A DNA stretch of 64,000 nt from Kribbella jejuensis (GTDB taxonomy: Bacteria > Actinomycetota > Actinomycetes > Propionibacteriales > Kribbellaceae). The stretch spans positions 2,294,001 through 2,358,000 of the forward strand of contig NZ_VFMM01000001.1 of NCBI RefSeq assembly GCF_006715085.1, written 5' to 3'. This document shows, in pieces, positions 16,555-24,016 of the stretch; position 1 is the first letter of the stretch, and each line of letters opens with the position of its first letter. Made by a program: the position numbers and the translations under genes. Below the pieces are notes generated by a model. The model searched no databases, had not been told where the DNA came from, and worked only from the letters and a program-made list of their open reading frames with translations.

Positions 16555-17303
16555 ACCCAGCTGTGCAGGTCGGCGGCGTCCTGGGTGAATTGTTCGGTGG
16601 AGTCGTCGGCGACGAACTCGAGGAGGGCGTTGATCTCGCGGGGTTCCGCGGCGAGGCGGTCGAGGACCGGGCGCCACAGGGACTCGCGGGCCGCCAGCGG
16701 CAGGCGGTTGTTCGACGGCCACCACGAGAAAACGTGCACCGTGCTCAGCCAGGGCATCAGCGACTCGAGCTGCTGCAGGCACTCCGCGTCGTCCAGGTCG
16801 ACCGGCGGCTGCCAGTACGTCGTGAGGTTCGGCGCGCCGACGTCGAGCAGCAGGGTGATCGTCGAGTCGACCTCGTCGGTCAAGGTGTTCCGGTGGAACT
16901 CCATCGCGATCTCGATGCCAGCGCCGGCTGCCATCTCGGCCAGTTCGCCGAGGCCCCGGGTGACCGCCATCCGGTCGCCGACGCCCGCGTCCGCCGTACC
17001 GACGTTGCCCGCCCAGACCCGGATCCGCGGCGCGCCGAGCGCCTCCGCGGTGGCGACCGCCGACCGCATCTCCTCCCGGTCGACGCTGCCGGCCCGCAGG
17101 TACGAGCCGTACGCCGCGATCTGCAGGCCGTGCACCTCGGTCAGGTTCCGGACGCGCTTGGCGTTGACCAGGTTCCCGAGCGGGACGTGGATGTCCCCGC
17201 CCCACTCGATCGCCGACAACCCCGCCGCGGCAGCCACCTCGACCACCTGGTCGACGGCCAACTGCCGAAACGTCACCGAGACCAGACCGGTCCTCACACC
17301 CAC
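16551..17303 (-). CDS. Sugar phosphate isomerase/epimerase-type TIM barrel protein
   Basis: 250 residues of the AP endonuclease 2/xylose isomerase-like fold. It begins GLVSVTFRQLAVDQVVEVAAAAGLSAIEWGGDIHVP. Metal ligands of the family are suggested by Glu in IAMEFHRNTL, the YWQPPVDL segment and His in TVHVFSWWP. The substrate is unknown; relatives include inosose dehydratases, hydroxypyruvate isomerases and tagatose 3-epimerases. It stands alone, convergent with the preceding membrane protein gene (4-base overlap). Confidence 0.85.
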   Translation of the reverse strand: MGVRTGLVSVTFRQLAVDQVVEVAAAAGLSAIEWGGDIHVPLGNLVNAKRVRNLTEVHGLQIAAYGSYLRAGSVDREEMRSAVATAEALGAPRIRVWAGNVGTADAGVGDRMAVTRGLGELAEMAAGAGIEIAMEFHRNTLTDEVDSTITLLLDVGAPNLTTYWQPPVDLDDAECLQQLESLMPWLSTVHVFSWWPSNNRLPLAARESLWRPVLDRLAAEPREINALLEFVADDSTEQFTQDAADLHSWV

Positions 17304-17366
17304 GCGTGCCTCCTGGTGTCCACACCTCCATCCAACCGCATCACACCAACAGACTCACGCCACGAG

Positions 17367-17783
17367 TCACCCGATGGACGGCGTCCTGCCCTTGTCGCCC
17401 TGTACCCCGGCCTTGCCGGCTGTCACCGGAACACCCACCGGTCCGGCGGCCGCCGCAGGAGCCTGGGACGGACGACCGGGTGCCCTCCCGGCCTCGGCGC
17501 CCGCGTCGAAGACGACGGCATGCGCGACGTACTCCTGCGCCCGCTCGGTCCGCACCGGGTCCATCGAGTTCGTCCGGCTGTCGGCGGCGATCAGCTCGGC
17601 CGCCAGCCTCCGTTCCGGCGAATCGGCGGCATGTTGCGGCCGGGACTGCGGATCGCTGTTCAGGTAGGCGTTGAACGCGTCCGCCTGCGGGCTCGCGGGG
17701 CGCTGGTTCGCCGCGACCACGTCACCGAGTGCCCCCAGCGCGGACGACTCGATCTGCTTGCGGACGCGCTGGCTCGCCAGCAC
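17367..17783 (-). CDS. Hypothetical protein, 138 aa
   Basis: GTG start at 17783 with GGAGG about 6 bases upstream. GC-rich third positions support coding. The N-terminal 70 residues look like a folded helical segment (SQRVRKQIESSALGALGDVV, then ERRLAAELIAADSR). The C-terminal half is low complexity, rich in Ala/Pro/Gly, and probably disordered. There is no membrane helix or signal peptide and no recognised family. It is divergent from the EamA transporter gene, with 73 bases between the two starts. Confidence 0.55.
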   Translation of the reverse strand: MLASQRVRKQIESSALGALGDVVAANQRPASPQADAFNAYLNSDPQSRPQHAADSPERRLAAELIAADSRTNSMDPVRTERAQEYVAHAVVFDAGAEAGRAPGRPSQAPAAAAGPVGVPVTAGKAGVQGDKGRTPSIG

Positions 17784-17819
17784 CCGGTCCTCCGCCGTCT
17801 CACGTCATGAGCAAAGTAA

Positions 17820-17849
17820 TTGGATGCGGCTGTCGGGCGGGTTTACGCT
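17820..17849 (+). promoter_or_regulatory. Promoter of the EamA/RarD gene, leaderless type
   Basis: TTGGAT (17820-17825), an 18-base spacer and TACGCT (17844-17849). The GTG start is 8 bases after the -10, and no Shine-Dalgarno sequence lies between, so the transcript should begin at or next to the start codon. Confidence 0.55.
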
Positions 17850-17856
17850 GAACGGC

Positions 17857-18771
17857 GTGCCGGAACAGCGAAAAGGATTCACCTACGGGTTCACTGCCTA
17901 CCTGATCTGGGGCCTGTTTCCGCTGTACTGGAAACTCCTCGACTCCTCCGGCGCGATCGAACTGCTCGCCCATCGGGTGCTGTGGTCGCTCATCACGATC
18001 GTGATCCTGGTCGCCGTACTGCGGAAGTTCGGTGCCGTGAAGGCGCTACTGGCGGAGCCGCGCCGGCGCTGGCCGTTGATCGCGGCGGCGTTCCTGATCT
18101 CGGTGAACTGGGGTACGTACATCTGGGGCGTCGGCAACGGTCACGTCGTCGAGACCTCGCTCGGGTACTTCATCACCCCGCTGTTCACGGTCCTGCTCGG
18201 CGTCTTCGTACTGAAGGAGAAGCTCCGGCCGGTGCAGTGGACCGCGCTCGCGATCGCGTTCGTCGCGGTGGTCGGCCTGACCATCGAGAACGGCCGGCCG
18301 CCGTGGGTCGCGATCATCCTGACGTTCTCGTTCGGGTGCTACGGGCTGGCGAAGAAGCAGGCCGGCGCGGGCGCGATCGAGGGTATGGCGGTCGAGTCCG
18401 GCACCGTCGTGCCGTTCGCGGTCGCGGCGATCGTCGTACTCGGGTTGCAGGGGCACGCCACGGTCACCCACCACGGCACGGCGTACCTGATCCTGGTGAT
18501 GCTGACCGGACCGATCACCGCCGTACCGCTGCTGCTCTTCGGAGCCGCCGCTACCCGCGTCTCGATGACGACCCTGGGGCTGCTGAACTACATCGCCCCG
18601 ATCATGCAGTTCATCTGCGGCCTGGTGATCTTCCACGAGCGGATGACGCCGATGCGCTGGCTCGGCTTCGGCCTGGTCTGGGTGGCGCTCGCGCTGTTCA
18701 CCTTCGACAGCATGCACACCCGCCGCCGCAACCTGGCCCTCGAGCGCGCCGCGGTCACGGCCACGGCTTGA
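17857..18771 (+). CDS. rarD: EamA-family transporter, RarD type
   Basis: 304 residues with ten predicted helices. The N-terminus GFTYGFTAYLIWGLFPLYWKLL is the RarD signature, and FISVNW-like FLISVNWGTYIWGVGNGHVVE follows in helix 3-4. A second EamA half starts near residue 150. RarD proteins are drug/metabolite superfamily permeases first linked to chloramphenicol sensitivity; the true substrate is unknown. The GTG at 17857 is selected because the promoter places transcription start there; longer upstream extension lacks coding character. Confidence 0.9.
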   Translation: MPEQRKGFTYGFTAYLIWGLFPLYWKLLDSSGAIELLAHRVLWSLITIVILVAVLRKFGAVKALLAEPRRRWPLIAAAFLISVNWGTYIWGVGNGHVVETSLGYFITPLFTVLLGVFVLKEKLRPVQWTALAIAFVAVVGLTIENGRPPWVAIILTFSFGCYGLAKKQAGAGAIEGMAVESGTVVPFAVAAIVVLGLQGHATVTHHGTAYLILVMLTGPITAVPLLLFGAAATRVSMTTLGLLNYIAPIMQFICGLVIFHERMTPMRWLGFGLVWVALALFTFDSMHTRRRNLALERAAVTATA

Positions 18772-18800
18772 CCTTCGCTATCTTGGACATCTAATATCCA
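18768..18800 (+). promoter_or_regulatory. Autoregulated promoter of the Rrf2 gene with its operator
   Basis: TTGACC (18768-18773), an 18-base spacer and TAATAT (18792-18797) form the best promoter in the window. An inverted repeat GGACAT-CTA-ATATCC (18785-18799, one mismatch) overlaps the -10. The GTG start at 18805 lies 8 bases past the -10, so the message is leaderless. A near-identical element stands before the downstream cupin gene (19313-19328). Confidence 0.7.
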
Positions 18801-18804
18801 GATT

Positions 18805-19287
18805 GTGAAGATGAACGAGGGCGTCGAGTGGGCGATGCACAGCTGCGTGAACCTCAGCTGGATGCCCGGCGCGGCGGTTCCCGCCAAGCGGCTCGCGGCC
18901 TTCTACAACCTGCCGACGGCCTACCTGAACAAGCAGCTCCAGGCGCTCGCGCGGGCCGGCATCCTCACCTCGGTCTCCGGACCGAAGGGCGGTTTCCAGC
19001 TCGCCCGCGACCCGCGCAACATCTCGCTGCTCGACATTGTGGTCGCGATCGACGGGCCGGACGAGGCATTCCGGTGTACGGAGATCCTGCGCGCCGGGCC
19101 GGGCGCGGACGACCGGACCGACTACACCAAGGCCTGCCTGATCTCGCAGGCTATGCGGTCCGCGGAACTGTCGTACCGGCGCGAGCTGGCGGGTCAGAGC
19201 ATCGCGGACATCGCCTCGCGGGTCGTCGAGCAGACGCCGGAAGCACCAGAGAACACCCGCAACCATTTCGCCAACCTGAAGGCCTGA
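18805..19287 (+). CDS. Rrf2-family transcriptional regulator
   Basis: 160 residues. The winged HTH covers about 1-75: WAMHSCVNLSW, AVPAKRLAAFYNLPTAYLNKQLQALARAGILTS, then GPKGGFQLARDPRNISLLDIV. The C-terminal part has Cys in FRCTEI and KACLI, spaced too widely for the IscR/NsrR three-Cys Fe-S cluster pattern, so it may sense by thiol chemistry or ligand instead. The matched operators at its own promoter and upstream of the cupin gene suggest it represses both. The GTG at 18805 is preferred to the ATG at 18811 because of the leaderless promoter. Confidence 0.9.
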   Translation: MKMNEGVEWAMHSCVNLSWMPGAAVPAKRLAAFYNLPTAYLNKQLQALARAGILTSVSGPKGGFQLARDPRNISLLDIVVAIDGPDEAFRCTEILRAGPGADDRTDYTKACLISQAMRSAELSYRRELAGQSIADIASRVVEQTPEAPENTRNHFANLKA

Positions 19288-19312
19288 AGGCCGCTTTTTT
19301 CTGGAGCAATTC

Positions 19313-19328
19313 TGGATGTCTAACATCC
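19313..19328. promoter_or_regulatory. Second Rrf2-type operator, upstream of the cupin gene
   Basis: TGGATGTCTAACATCC contains perfect inverted arms GGATGT and ACATCC around CTA. It matches the element at the Rrf2 promoter (TGGACATCTAATATCC) at 13 of 16 positions. A possible -10 (TAACAT, 19321-19326) lies inside it. It is 26 bases after the Rrf2 stop and 142 bases before the cupin start; the rest of this 182-base gap shows a short GGCC hairpin followed by a T-run (about 19280-19300), perhaps a weak terminator. Confidence 0.65.
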
Positions 19329-19469
19329 TGAATAAATCGATGATCTTCACGTTGGCCGGACAGCAGCCATTTTGGTTGCCTTCGCCAACAACACCAGCGT
19401 CCGGCTCCCCCATTTTTCTCTGACCGCCGCGACCCGAACCTTTGCCCTTAGCAACTAAAGGAGAAACTC

Positions 19470-19952
19470 ATGACCATCCTGATCCGCGCCGGCGAAGCCG
19501 AGACCCTGTCCGCGAGTGGGGTCACGTTGCTCGCCGACATGACCGACACCGACGGGCACCTGACCAGCCACCGCTCGATCTTCCAGCCTGGCAAGGAAGG
19601 CGCTCCGCCGCACCTGCACCGCGAGGCTGCCGAGTTGTTCTTTGTTTTGAAGGGTTCTCTGCGGGTGCTGACCGGGCAGGATCTCATCGTCCTCGGCGTC
19701 GGCGACTTTCTGCACGTCCCGCCGAACACCCCGCACGCCTTCGAAGCCGCGGGCGACGAGCCGGCCGAGGTGCTCTTCGTACTCACACAAGCGAAACCGC
19801 GCTTCGGCTACTACCGCCTGCTGGAGGGCGCGTACCGCGGCGAGACCGACTGGGCCGAGGTAGCCGCCACCAGCGACCTCTACGACAACCACTACGTCGA
19901 AAGCAGCGCTTGGCAGCAGCGATCCCTTGAAAACAAGGAGGTTCGGCTTTGA
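19470..19952 (+). CDS. Cupin-domain protein
   Basis: 160 residues. Cupin motif 1 is PPHLHREAAELFFVLKGSLRV (about 47-67, with His, His, Glu metal ligands) and motif 2 is GDFLHVPPNTPHAFEA. AAGGAG stands 6-8 bases before the ATG. Single-domain cupins of this kind may be dioxygenases, isomerases or non-catalytic sensors; the substrate cannot be read from sequence. The Rrf2-type operator upstream makes it the probable regulatory target of the preceding gene. Confidence 0.88.
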   Translation: MTILIRAGEAETLSASGVTLLADMTDTDGHLTSHRSIFQPGKEGAPPHLHREAAELFFVLKGSLRVLTGQDLIVLGVGDFLHVPPNTPHAFEAAGDEPAEVLFVLTQAKPRFGYYRLLEGAYRGETDWAEVAATSDLYDNHYVESSAWQQRSLENKEVRL

Positions 19953-19978
19953 AAACTGTCGGAGGGGGTTGCTAACGT
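19949..19978 (+). promoter_or_regulatory. Leaderless promoter of the DUF222/HNH gene
   Basis: TTGAAA (19949-19954), an 18-base spacer and TAACGT (19973-19978), with the ATG 8 bases further at 19986. The -35 overlaps the stop of the cupin gene. It has the same geometry as the promoters of rarD and the Rrf2 gene. Confidence 0.5.
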
Positions 19979-19985
19979 TCTCGGC

Positions 19986-21124
19986 ATGGATCTTCTCGAG
20001 GGACGGGCAGTGGTGGCATTGGCCAACCACGAGCTGCTGCCCGCCCTCGACGACATCGACGCCGAGATCAACCGCCTGGAAGGGATCCGCCTGCAAATCG
20101 TCGCCCGCGCCGAAGACTCCGGGTACGCCCAGGAGCTCGGTGCGCGCGATACCGTTGATTTGCTGGCCTTCCGGTACCGTCGGGACCGCGCCGACGTCTG
20201 GCGCGAAGTACGCCTCGCCCGCGCGCTCCCGAAGTACGGCGCCGTCGCCGACGGGATCGCCGATGGCGCGGTGCGCACCGCACAGGCCGCAGGGATCGTC
20301 GCCGAACTCGAACGCGTCCGCACCCGCGTCCCGGTCGAGGATCTCGACGTCGCCGAAACCCAACTCGTCGGCCTCGCCGCCCACCTCGCCCCCACCGACC
20401 TGCGCTCGGCCGCCAAACGGATCTGCAACCTGATCGACTCCGACGGCCCAGAACCCGAAGAAAACAAGGCCTACGACCGCGAAACCCTCACCCTTTCCCG
20501 GGCCGACAACGGCGTAAAGTTCAAGGGCTTCCTCGCCAACGAAAACGCCGAACTCCTCCGCTCCGTCATCCACGCCGGCTCCCGCCCCCACAAGACCAAG
20601 GACGGCGAACTGGACCCCCGACCACGCGACAAGCGGCAGGCCGACGCGCTCACGACCGCGCTGACCCTCGCCGCCAACGCCTGGGACACCAACACCGCCA
20701 CCCCAAACCCAGCAACCGGGACGGACGATGGTTCAACCGGCGGTGCGGGCGCACCCTGCTCCGGCCGCGCGATCCCCGGCCACGGCGCGAAGGCCAACAT
20801 CACCGTCACCATCGACCTCGAAGACCTGCGGGCGGCCACCGCCAACGCGGTCGGCCAAACCGTCTACGGCGACGACCTCTCCGCGGCCACCATCCGCCGC
20901 CTCGCCTGCGACGCCAACATCATCCCGCTCGTCCTCGGCGCCAACTCCCAACCCCTCGACGTCGGCCGCAGCGAACGACTCGTCACCCGGCACATCCGCC
21001 AAGCCCTGATCGCCCGCGACCAAGGCTGCGTCATCTGCGGCGCCCCACCCATCATGACCGACGCCCACCACCTCATCCACTGGAAAGACGGCGGCCCCAC
21101 CGCCATCTGGAACCTAGCCCTCCT
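19986..21124 (+). pseudogene. DUF222/HNH endonuclease gene, 5' part, interrupted by IS
   Basis: 379 codons of a DUF222 (13E12-repeat) protein: MDLLEGRAVVALANHELL, a helical region to about residue 170, a variable middle, then the HNH nuclease start (HIRQALIARDQGCVICGAPP, DAHHLIHWKDGGPTAIWNLALL). The HNH fold normally continues with a Cys/His segment, but an insertion sequence begins after base 21124. The missing part resumes at 22948 in a compatible frame. Without excision the frame runs into the IS and stops at 21227 after 34 foreign residues, so the nuclease lacks its last metal-binding histidine segment and is probably inactive. Confidence 0.9.
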
Positions 21125-21142
21125 GAGGCTGTCGCGCGAATC
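21125..21142 (+). repeat. IS terminal inverted repeat, left
   Basis: GAGGCTGTCGCGCGAATC. It matches the inverted copy at 22926-22943 with one mismatch in 18. It is preceded by TCCT (21121-21124), which recurs just after the right end. Confidence 0.85.
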
Positions 21143-21198
21143 CTCGGGGCCGGGGGTTGGTGGTGTGTTCGGCGGTCCGGGGGTGCTGCCCCTGCCGG

Positions 21199-22881
21199 TC
21201 AGGCGGGGGTGGCTTGTTGGAGTTTGAGGAGGTTGTGGACGGTGCAGATGAGGCGCCATTCGCTGTGCACGGCCGGAAGGCTGCGGCGGGCGAAGCGCCG
21301 GAATCGGAGGTTGTGCTTGATGTTGCCGAACACGGGTTCGATGCTCGAGGCCCGTTGCTTGTAGAGTTCGGCGTTGCCGGGGTCGGCGAGTTTGGTGTCC
21401 ATCGTTTTGCGGGCGACCGTTGGATCGGTGGCTTCGCCGCGGACGTGGGCAAGCATTGCGTTGATGCGGGTGTCGGAGACGGTGAGCTCGTCGCGGGCGG
21501 CGCGTTTGGACATCTCCCCGCGGGCGACTTGTTCGATGACCGGGATCCATTCGGCGGGTTCGGGTTCGGCGCTTCGGGTGATGCGTTGCCCGTCGTTTCC
21601 GAAGTACCGCTTGGTCATGTCCCGCACCCAGGTGTAGGAGACACCGAGGATCTCGCCGGCCTTGCGTTGTGACAACTCGCCACGGTTGACCTTGGCCAGG
21701 ACCGCGAGCTTGTCGTCGTCGGGCTTGTCTGCCTTGCGCCATGAGGGTTTCTTCGTCGCGATGAGCACCTCGGCACCAACACCGGTGGTGCCGTTCGCAG
21801 CCGTCCAGTAACCGGCATCGGCCACGAACGCCCCGACCCCGTCGTTGTGTCCGGCGTCGGTCAGGTTCTCGCTCACCGCGGTGGCCATCGGCACGAAGTG
21901 GGGTTGATCGTTGGTGGTTGCGGTGACCTCGGCCGCGACCACGATCTGAGCAGTCGTGGCAGCTGTTTGGGCGTTGTAGCCCTGCATGACACCCTTCGAC
22001 GCCTGAGCAATGATCCGCGAGTGCGGATCGGTGGTGTTGGCCCGCCGCGGCTTCGAGCGCCGAGCGGCGTCTTCCTTGGGTTTGGGGCCGGTCAGCTTTC
22101 GTCCCAGCCCGGCCTCCTTCTTCGCGCGCTCAGCCATCCGGGACTCGTAGTCGCGCGACTTCTGCGACTCCAGCTCATCGAGCGCGGCACGGATCCGGGC
22201 CCGACGATCCCGGCCTCCCGCCCACTCGACGGGAAGCTCGTCGCCGCGGGCATCGCCATGCTCAGCGTCCTCGGCCTCATCGACCGCGGCAGCCTCGGCC
22301 AAGACCGCCTTGGCGACCTCACGCGCCGCATCGACCAGATCGCCAGGATCCATCTGGCCGGCCTGGCTGTGCTCGGCCATCGCAGTGAGTTCCTTGGCCA
22401 GGGCTTTGCCTTCGCGGTTGGCGAAAAACGATGCATTCGCGGCGATCTTGGTGCCGTCGATCGCGACCACGCCGGCATCAACCAGACCGGCCTTCACACA
22501 CAAACCAAGGACCTGCCCGAACAACCCGGCAATCGCTTCTTGATGACGCGCCCGAAACCGCGCGATCGTCGCGTGATCGGGCTGCTGGTTCGCCGCCACC
22601 ACCCGATAGGCGACGTCCTCGACCAGACGCCGCTCGACCCGGCGCGAAGACCGCTCACCAGTGCAATACGCGTACAGCAACACAGCAAGCATCATCGCCG
22701 GGTCGTAGACCGAACCACCCCGCCCGTCAGCCCGATACGCCGCGAAGAACTCCGCCAGATCCAGCTCGGCCACCGTGTCCAGCACGAAGAACGCCAGATG
22801 ATCCCCAGGCAGCCACTCCCGCACCGAAGGCGGCATCAACATCAACTGATCCACGTCGCCACAACGCACATTCACAGCCAC
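21199..22881 (-). CDS. IS1182-family-like transposase
   Basis: 560 residues from the GTG at 22881 (GGGAG 8 bases upstream). The N-terminus (LMLMPPSVREWLPGDHLAFFVLDTV, then GGSVYDPAMMLAVLLYAYCTGERSSRRVERRL) is the DUF772/InsH-type domain. The DDE core shows VAIDGTKIAANASF (first Asp), VADAGYW (second Asp) and SSIEPVFGNIKHNLRFRRF (Glu). Between the second Asp and the Glu lies an insert of about 110 residues with two HTH-like stretches (LSQRKAGEILGVSYTWVRDM and MSKRAARDELTVSDTRINAM), longer than in a minimal DDE enzyme. The frame is open upstream to 23694, but only through antisense of the 39-bp repeats, so that part is not coding. Confidence 0.9.
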   Translation of the reverse strand: MAVNVRCGDVDQLMLMPPSVREWLPGDHLAFFVLDTVAELDLAEFFAAYRADGRGGSVYDPAMMLAVLLYAYCTGERSSRRVERRLVEDVAYRVVAANQQPDHATIARFRARHQEAIAGLFGQVLGLCVKAGLVDAGVVAIDGTKIAANASFFANREGKALAKELTAMAEHSQAGQMDPGDLVDAAREVAKAVLAEAAAVDEAEDAEHGDARGDELPVEWAGGRDRRARIRAALDELESQKSRDYESRMAERAKKEAGLGRKLTGPKPKEDAARRSKPRRANTTDPHSRIIAQASKGVMQGYNAQTAATTAQIVVAAEVTATTNDQPHFVPMATAVSENLTDAGHNDGVGAFVADAGYWTAANGTTGVGAEVLIATKKPSWRKADKPDDDKLAVLAKVNRGELSQRKAGEILGVSYTWVRDMTKRYFGNDGQRITRSAEPEPAEWIPVIEQVARGEMSKRAARDELTVSDTRINAMLAHVRGEATDPTVARKTMDTKLADPGNAELYKQRASSIEPVFGNIKHNLRFRRFARRSLPAVHSEWRLICTVHNLLKLQQATPA

Positions 22882-22925
22882 ACCAAATACTCCCGCGAAA
22901 CCCCAGCCAGACCCCGCAGGCGCGC

Positions 22926-22943
22926 GATTCGTGCGACAGCCTC
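22926..22943 (-). repeat. IS terminal inverted repeat, right
   Basis: GATTCGTGCGACAGCCTC, the inverted partner of 21125-21142 with one mismatch. It is followed directly by TCCT (22944-22947), the duplicated target. Confidence 0.85.
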
Positions 22944-22947
22944 TCCT

Positions 22948-23740
22948 CTGCCGCCGCCACCACGTAGACACCCACAACGACCGCTGGACCATCACCATCA
23001 CCAACGGCCACCCCCAAGTAGCCCGCCCCACCTGGGCCACCCCACCACCCCACCCGCCCCGCACCTGCGTACCCCCCGCCAAGGCCCCCGCACGCCCAGC
23101 CCCCTCAACTCGACCACCCGACCAGCCCGCACGCCCAGCCGCCTCAACTCGGCCACCCGACCAGCCCGCACGCCCAGCCGCCTCAACTCGGCCACCCGAC
23201 CAGCCCGCACGCCCAGCCGCCTCAACTCGACCACCCGACCTGCCCGCACGCCCAGCCGCCTCAACTCGGCCACCCGACCTGCCCGCACGCCCAGCCGCCT
23301 CAACTCGGCCACCCGACCTGCCCGCACGCCCAGCCGCCTCAACTCGACCACCCGACCTGCCCGCACGCCCAGCCGCCTCAACTCGGCCACCCGACCTGCC
23401 CGCACGCCCAGCCGCCTCAACTCGGCCACCCGACCTGCCCGCACGCCCAGCCGCCTCAACTCCTCGGACCGACCTCCCCGCGACCCCCGCGACCCCCGCG
23501 ACCCCCGCGACCGAGGACCTTAGCCGCCTCGCTTCATCAGCGGCCTCCCCCTTCACCGACAAGCAAACCGAACCCAGCCAGCCGACAACGGCCCCTTGGC
23601 AAGGCACACCTGTGCCCACCACCCACCGAGCTAGCCGCTGGAAAGCCGACCCCACCACCCTTGCCGAAGCAGCCAGATTCGCCGTCTGGGGCAACCCCGC
23701 CGAACCCGCGACCGGCCCGCCGACCTTCGCGACGATCTAA
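22948..23740 (+). pseudogene. DUF222/HNH endonuclease gene, 3' part, with repetitive Pro-rich tail
   Basis: It continues the HNH gene after the IS: LCRRHHVDTHNDRWTITITNGHPQ carries the Cys and His residues missing from the 5' part, then VARPTWATPP as in other family members. The next 130 residues are a 13-residue repeat (PARPAASTRPPD with Q or L), then short TPATPA repeats, and finally a non-repetitive end (SRWKADPTTLAEAARFAVWGN... to TFATI) that resembles the normal C-terminus. Joined to the 5' part, the intact product would be about 643 residues. As it stands, it has no start signal of its own. Confidence 0.85.
23084..23464 (+). repeat. 39-bp tandem repeat, about 9.7 copies, in the HNH gene tail
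   Basis: CCTCAACT recurs at 23103, 23142, 23181, 23220, 23259, 23298, 23337, 23376, 23415 and 23454, exactly 39 bases apart. Because 39 is a multiple of three, each copy encodes 13 residues. Copies carry CTCGACC or CTCGGCC in the strict order A,G,G,A,G,G,A,G,G, so the array is built of three 117-bp super-units. The first super-unit has CCAGCCC where the other two have CCTGCCC. Copies are otherwise nearly identical, which implies recent expansion. Confidence 0.92.
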
Positions 23741-24016
23741 CCCTCAATCCGCGAAAAACTCGCGGATCGCGGTCGCCCGATCGGCACCCCATGGAACGGC
23801 CCACCCCTGCCCACCGCCGACAGCCAGCGGTGGTCGACGATCCGAGTGATCGCCCGGGGCAGATCCCCGGGCCCCGCCGCGCCCGAGGTCCTGGGCGCGT
23901 GGCGACCCGGAGAGTTGCCAACTCACCACGCACGCGTATGTGGACCGGGAAGTACAGGCCACGCCACGTACATATCACCGGGCGTGCGCCCGCCGAGAGG
24001 TGCCGAGGTCGCGGAG

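Larger units (their letters stand above)
21125..22943 (-). mobile_element. IS1182-like insertion sequence, 1819 bp
   Basis: The ends are 18-bp inverted repeats (one mismatch). One transposase gene fills the element on the minus strand. The flanks carry a 4-bp direct duplication TCCT (21121-21124 and 22944-22947). Removing the element with one TCCT copy joins the two halves of the host HNH gene in frame (NLALL joined to CRRHHVDTH), which fixes the boundaries independently. The complete ends and open transposase suggest recent, possibly still active, insertion. Confidence 0.92.

Noticed and set aside
18805-19287. Fe-S cluster-binding Rrf2 regulator (IscR/NsrR type)
   Set aside because: The cysteines are too far apart for the three-Cys pattern; only the HTH assignment is kept.
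23084-23464. Possible CRISPR array
   Set aside because: The 39-bp units are directly adjacent with no unique spacers, and there are no cas genes. It is a minisatellite within coding sequence.
22882-23694. N-terminal extension of the transposase frame with a GRVEAAGRAGRSG repeat
   Set aside because: It lies outside the IS right end (22943) and is the reverse reading of the 39-bp repeats in the host gene. A GTG with a good ribosome-binding site exists at 22881.
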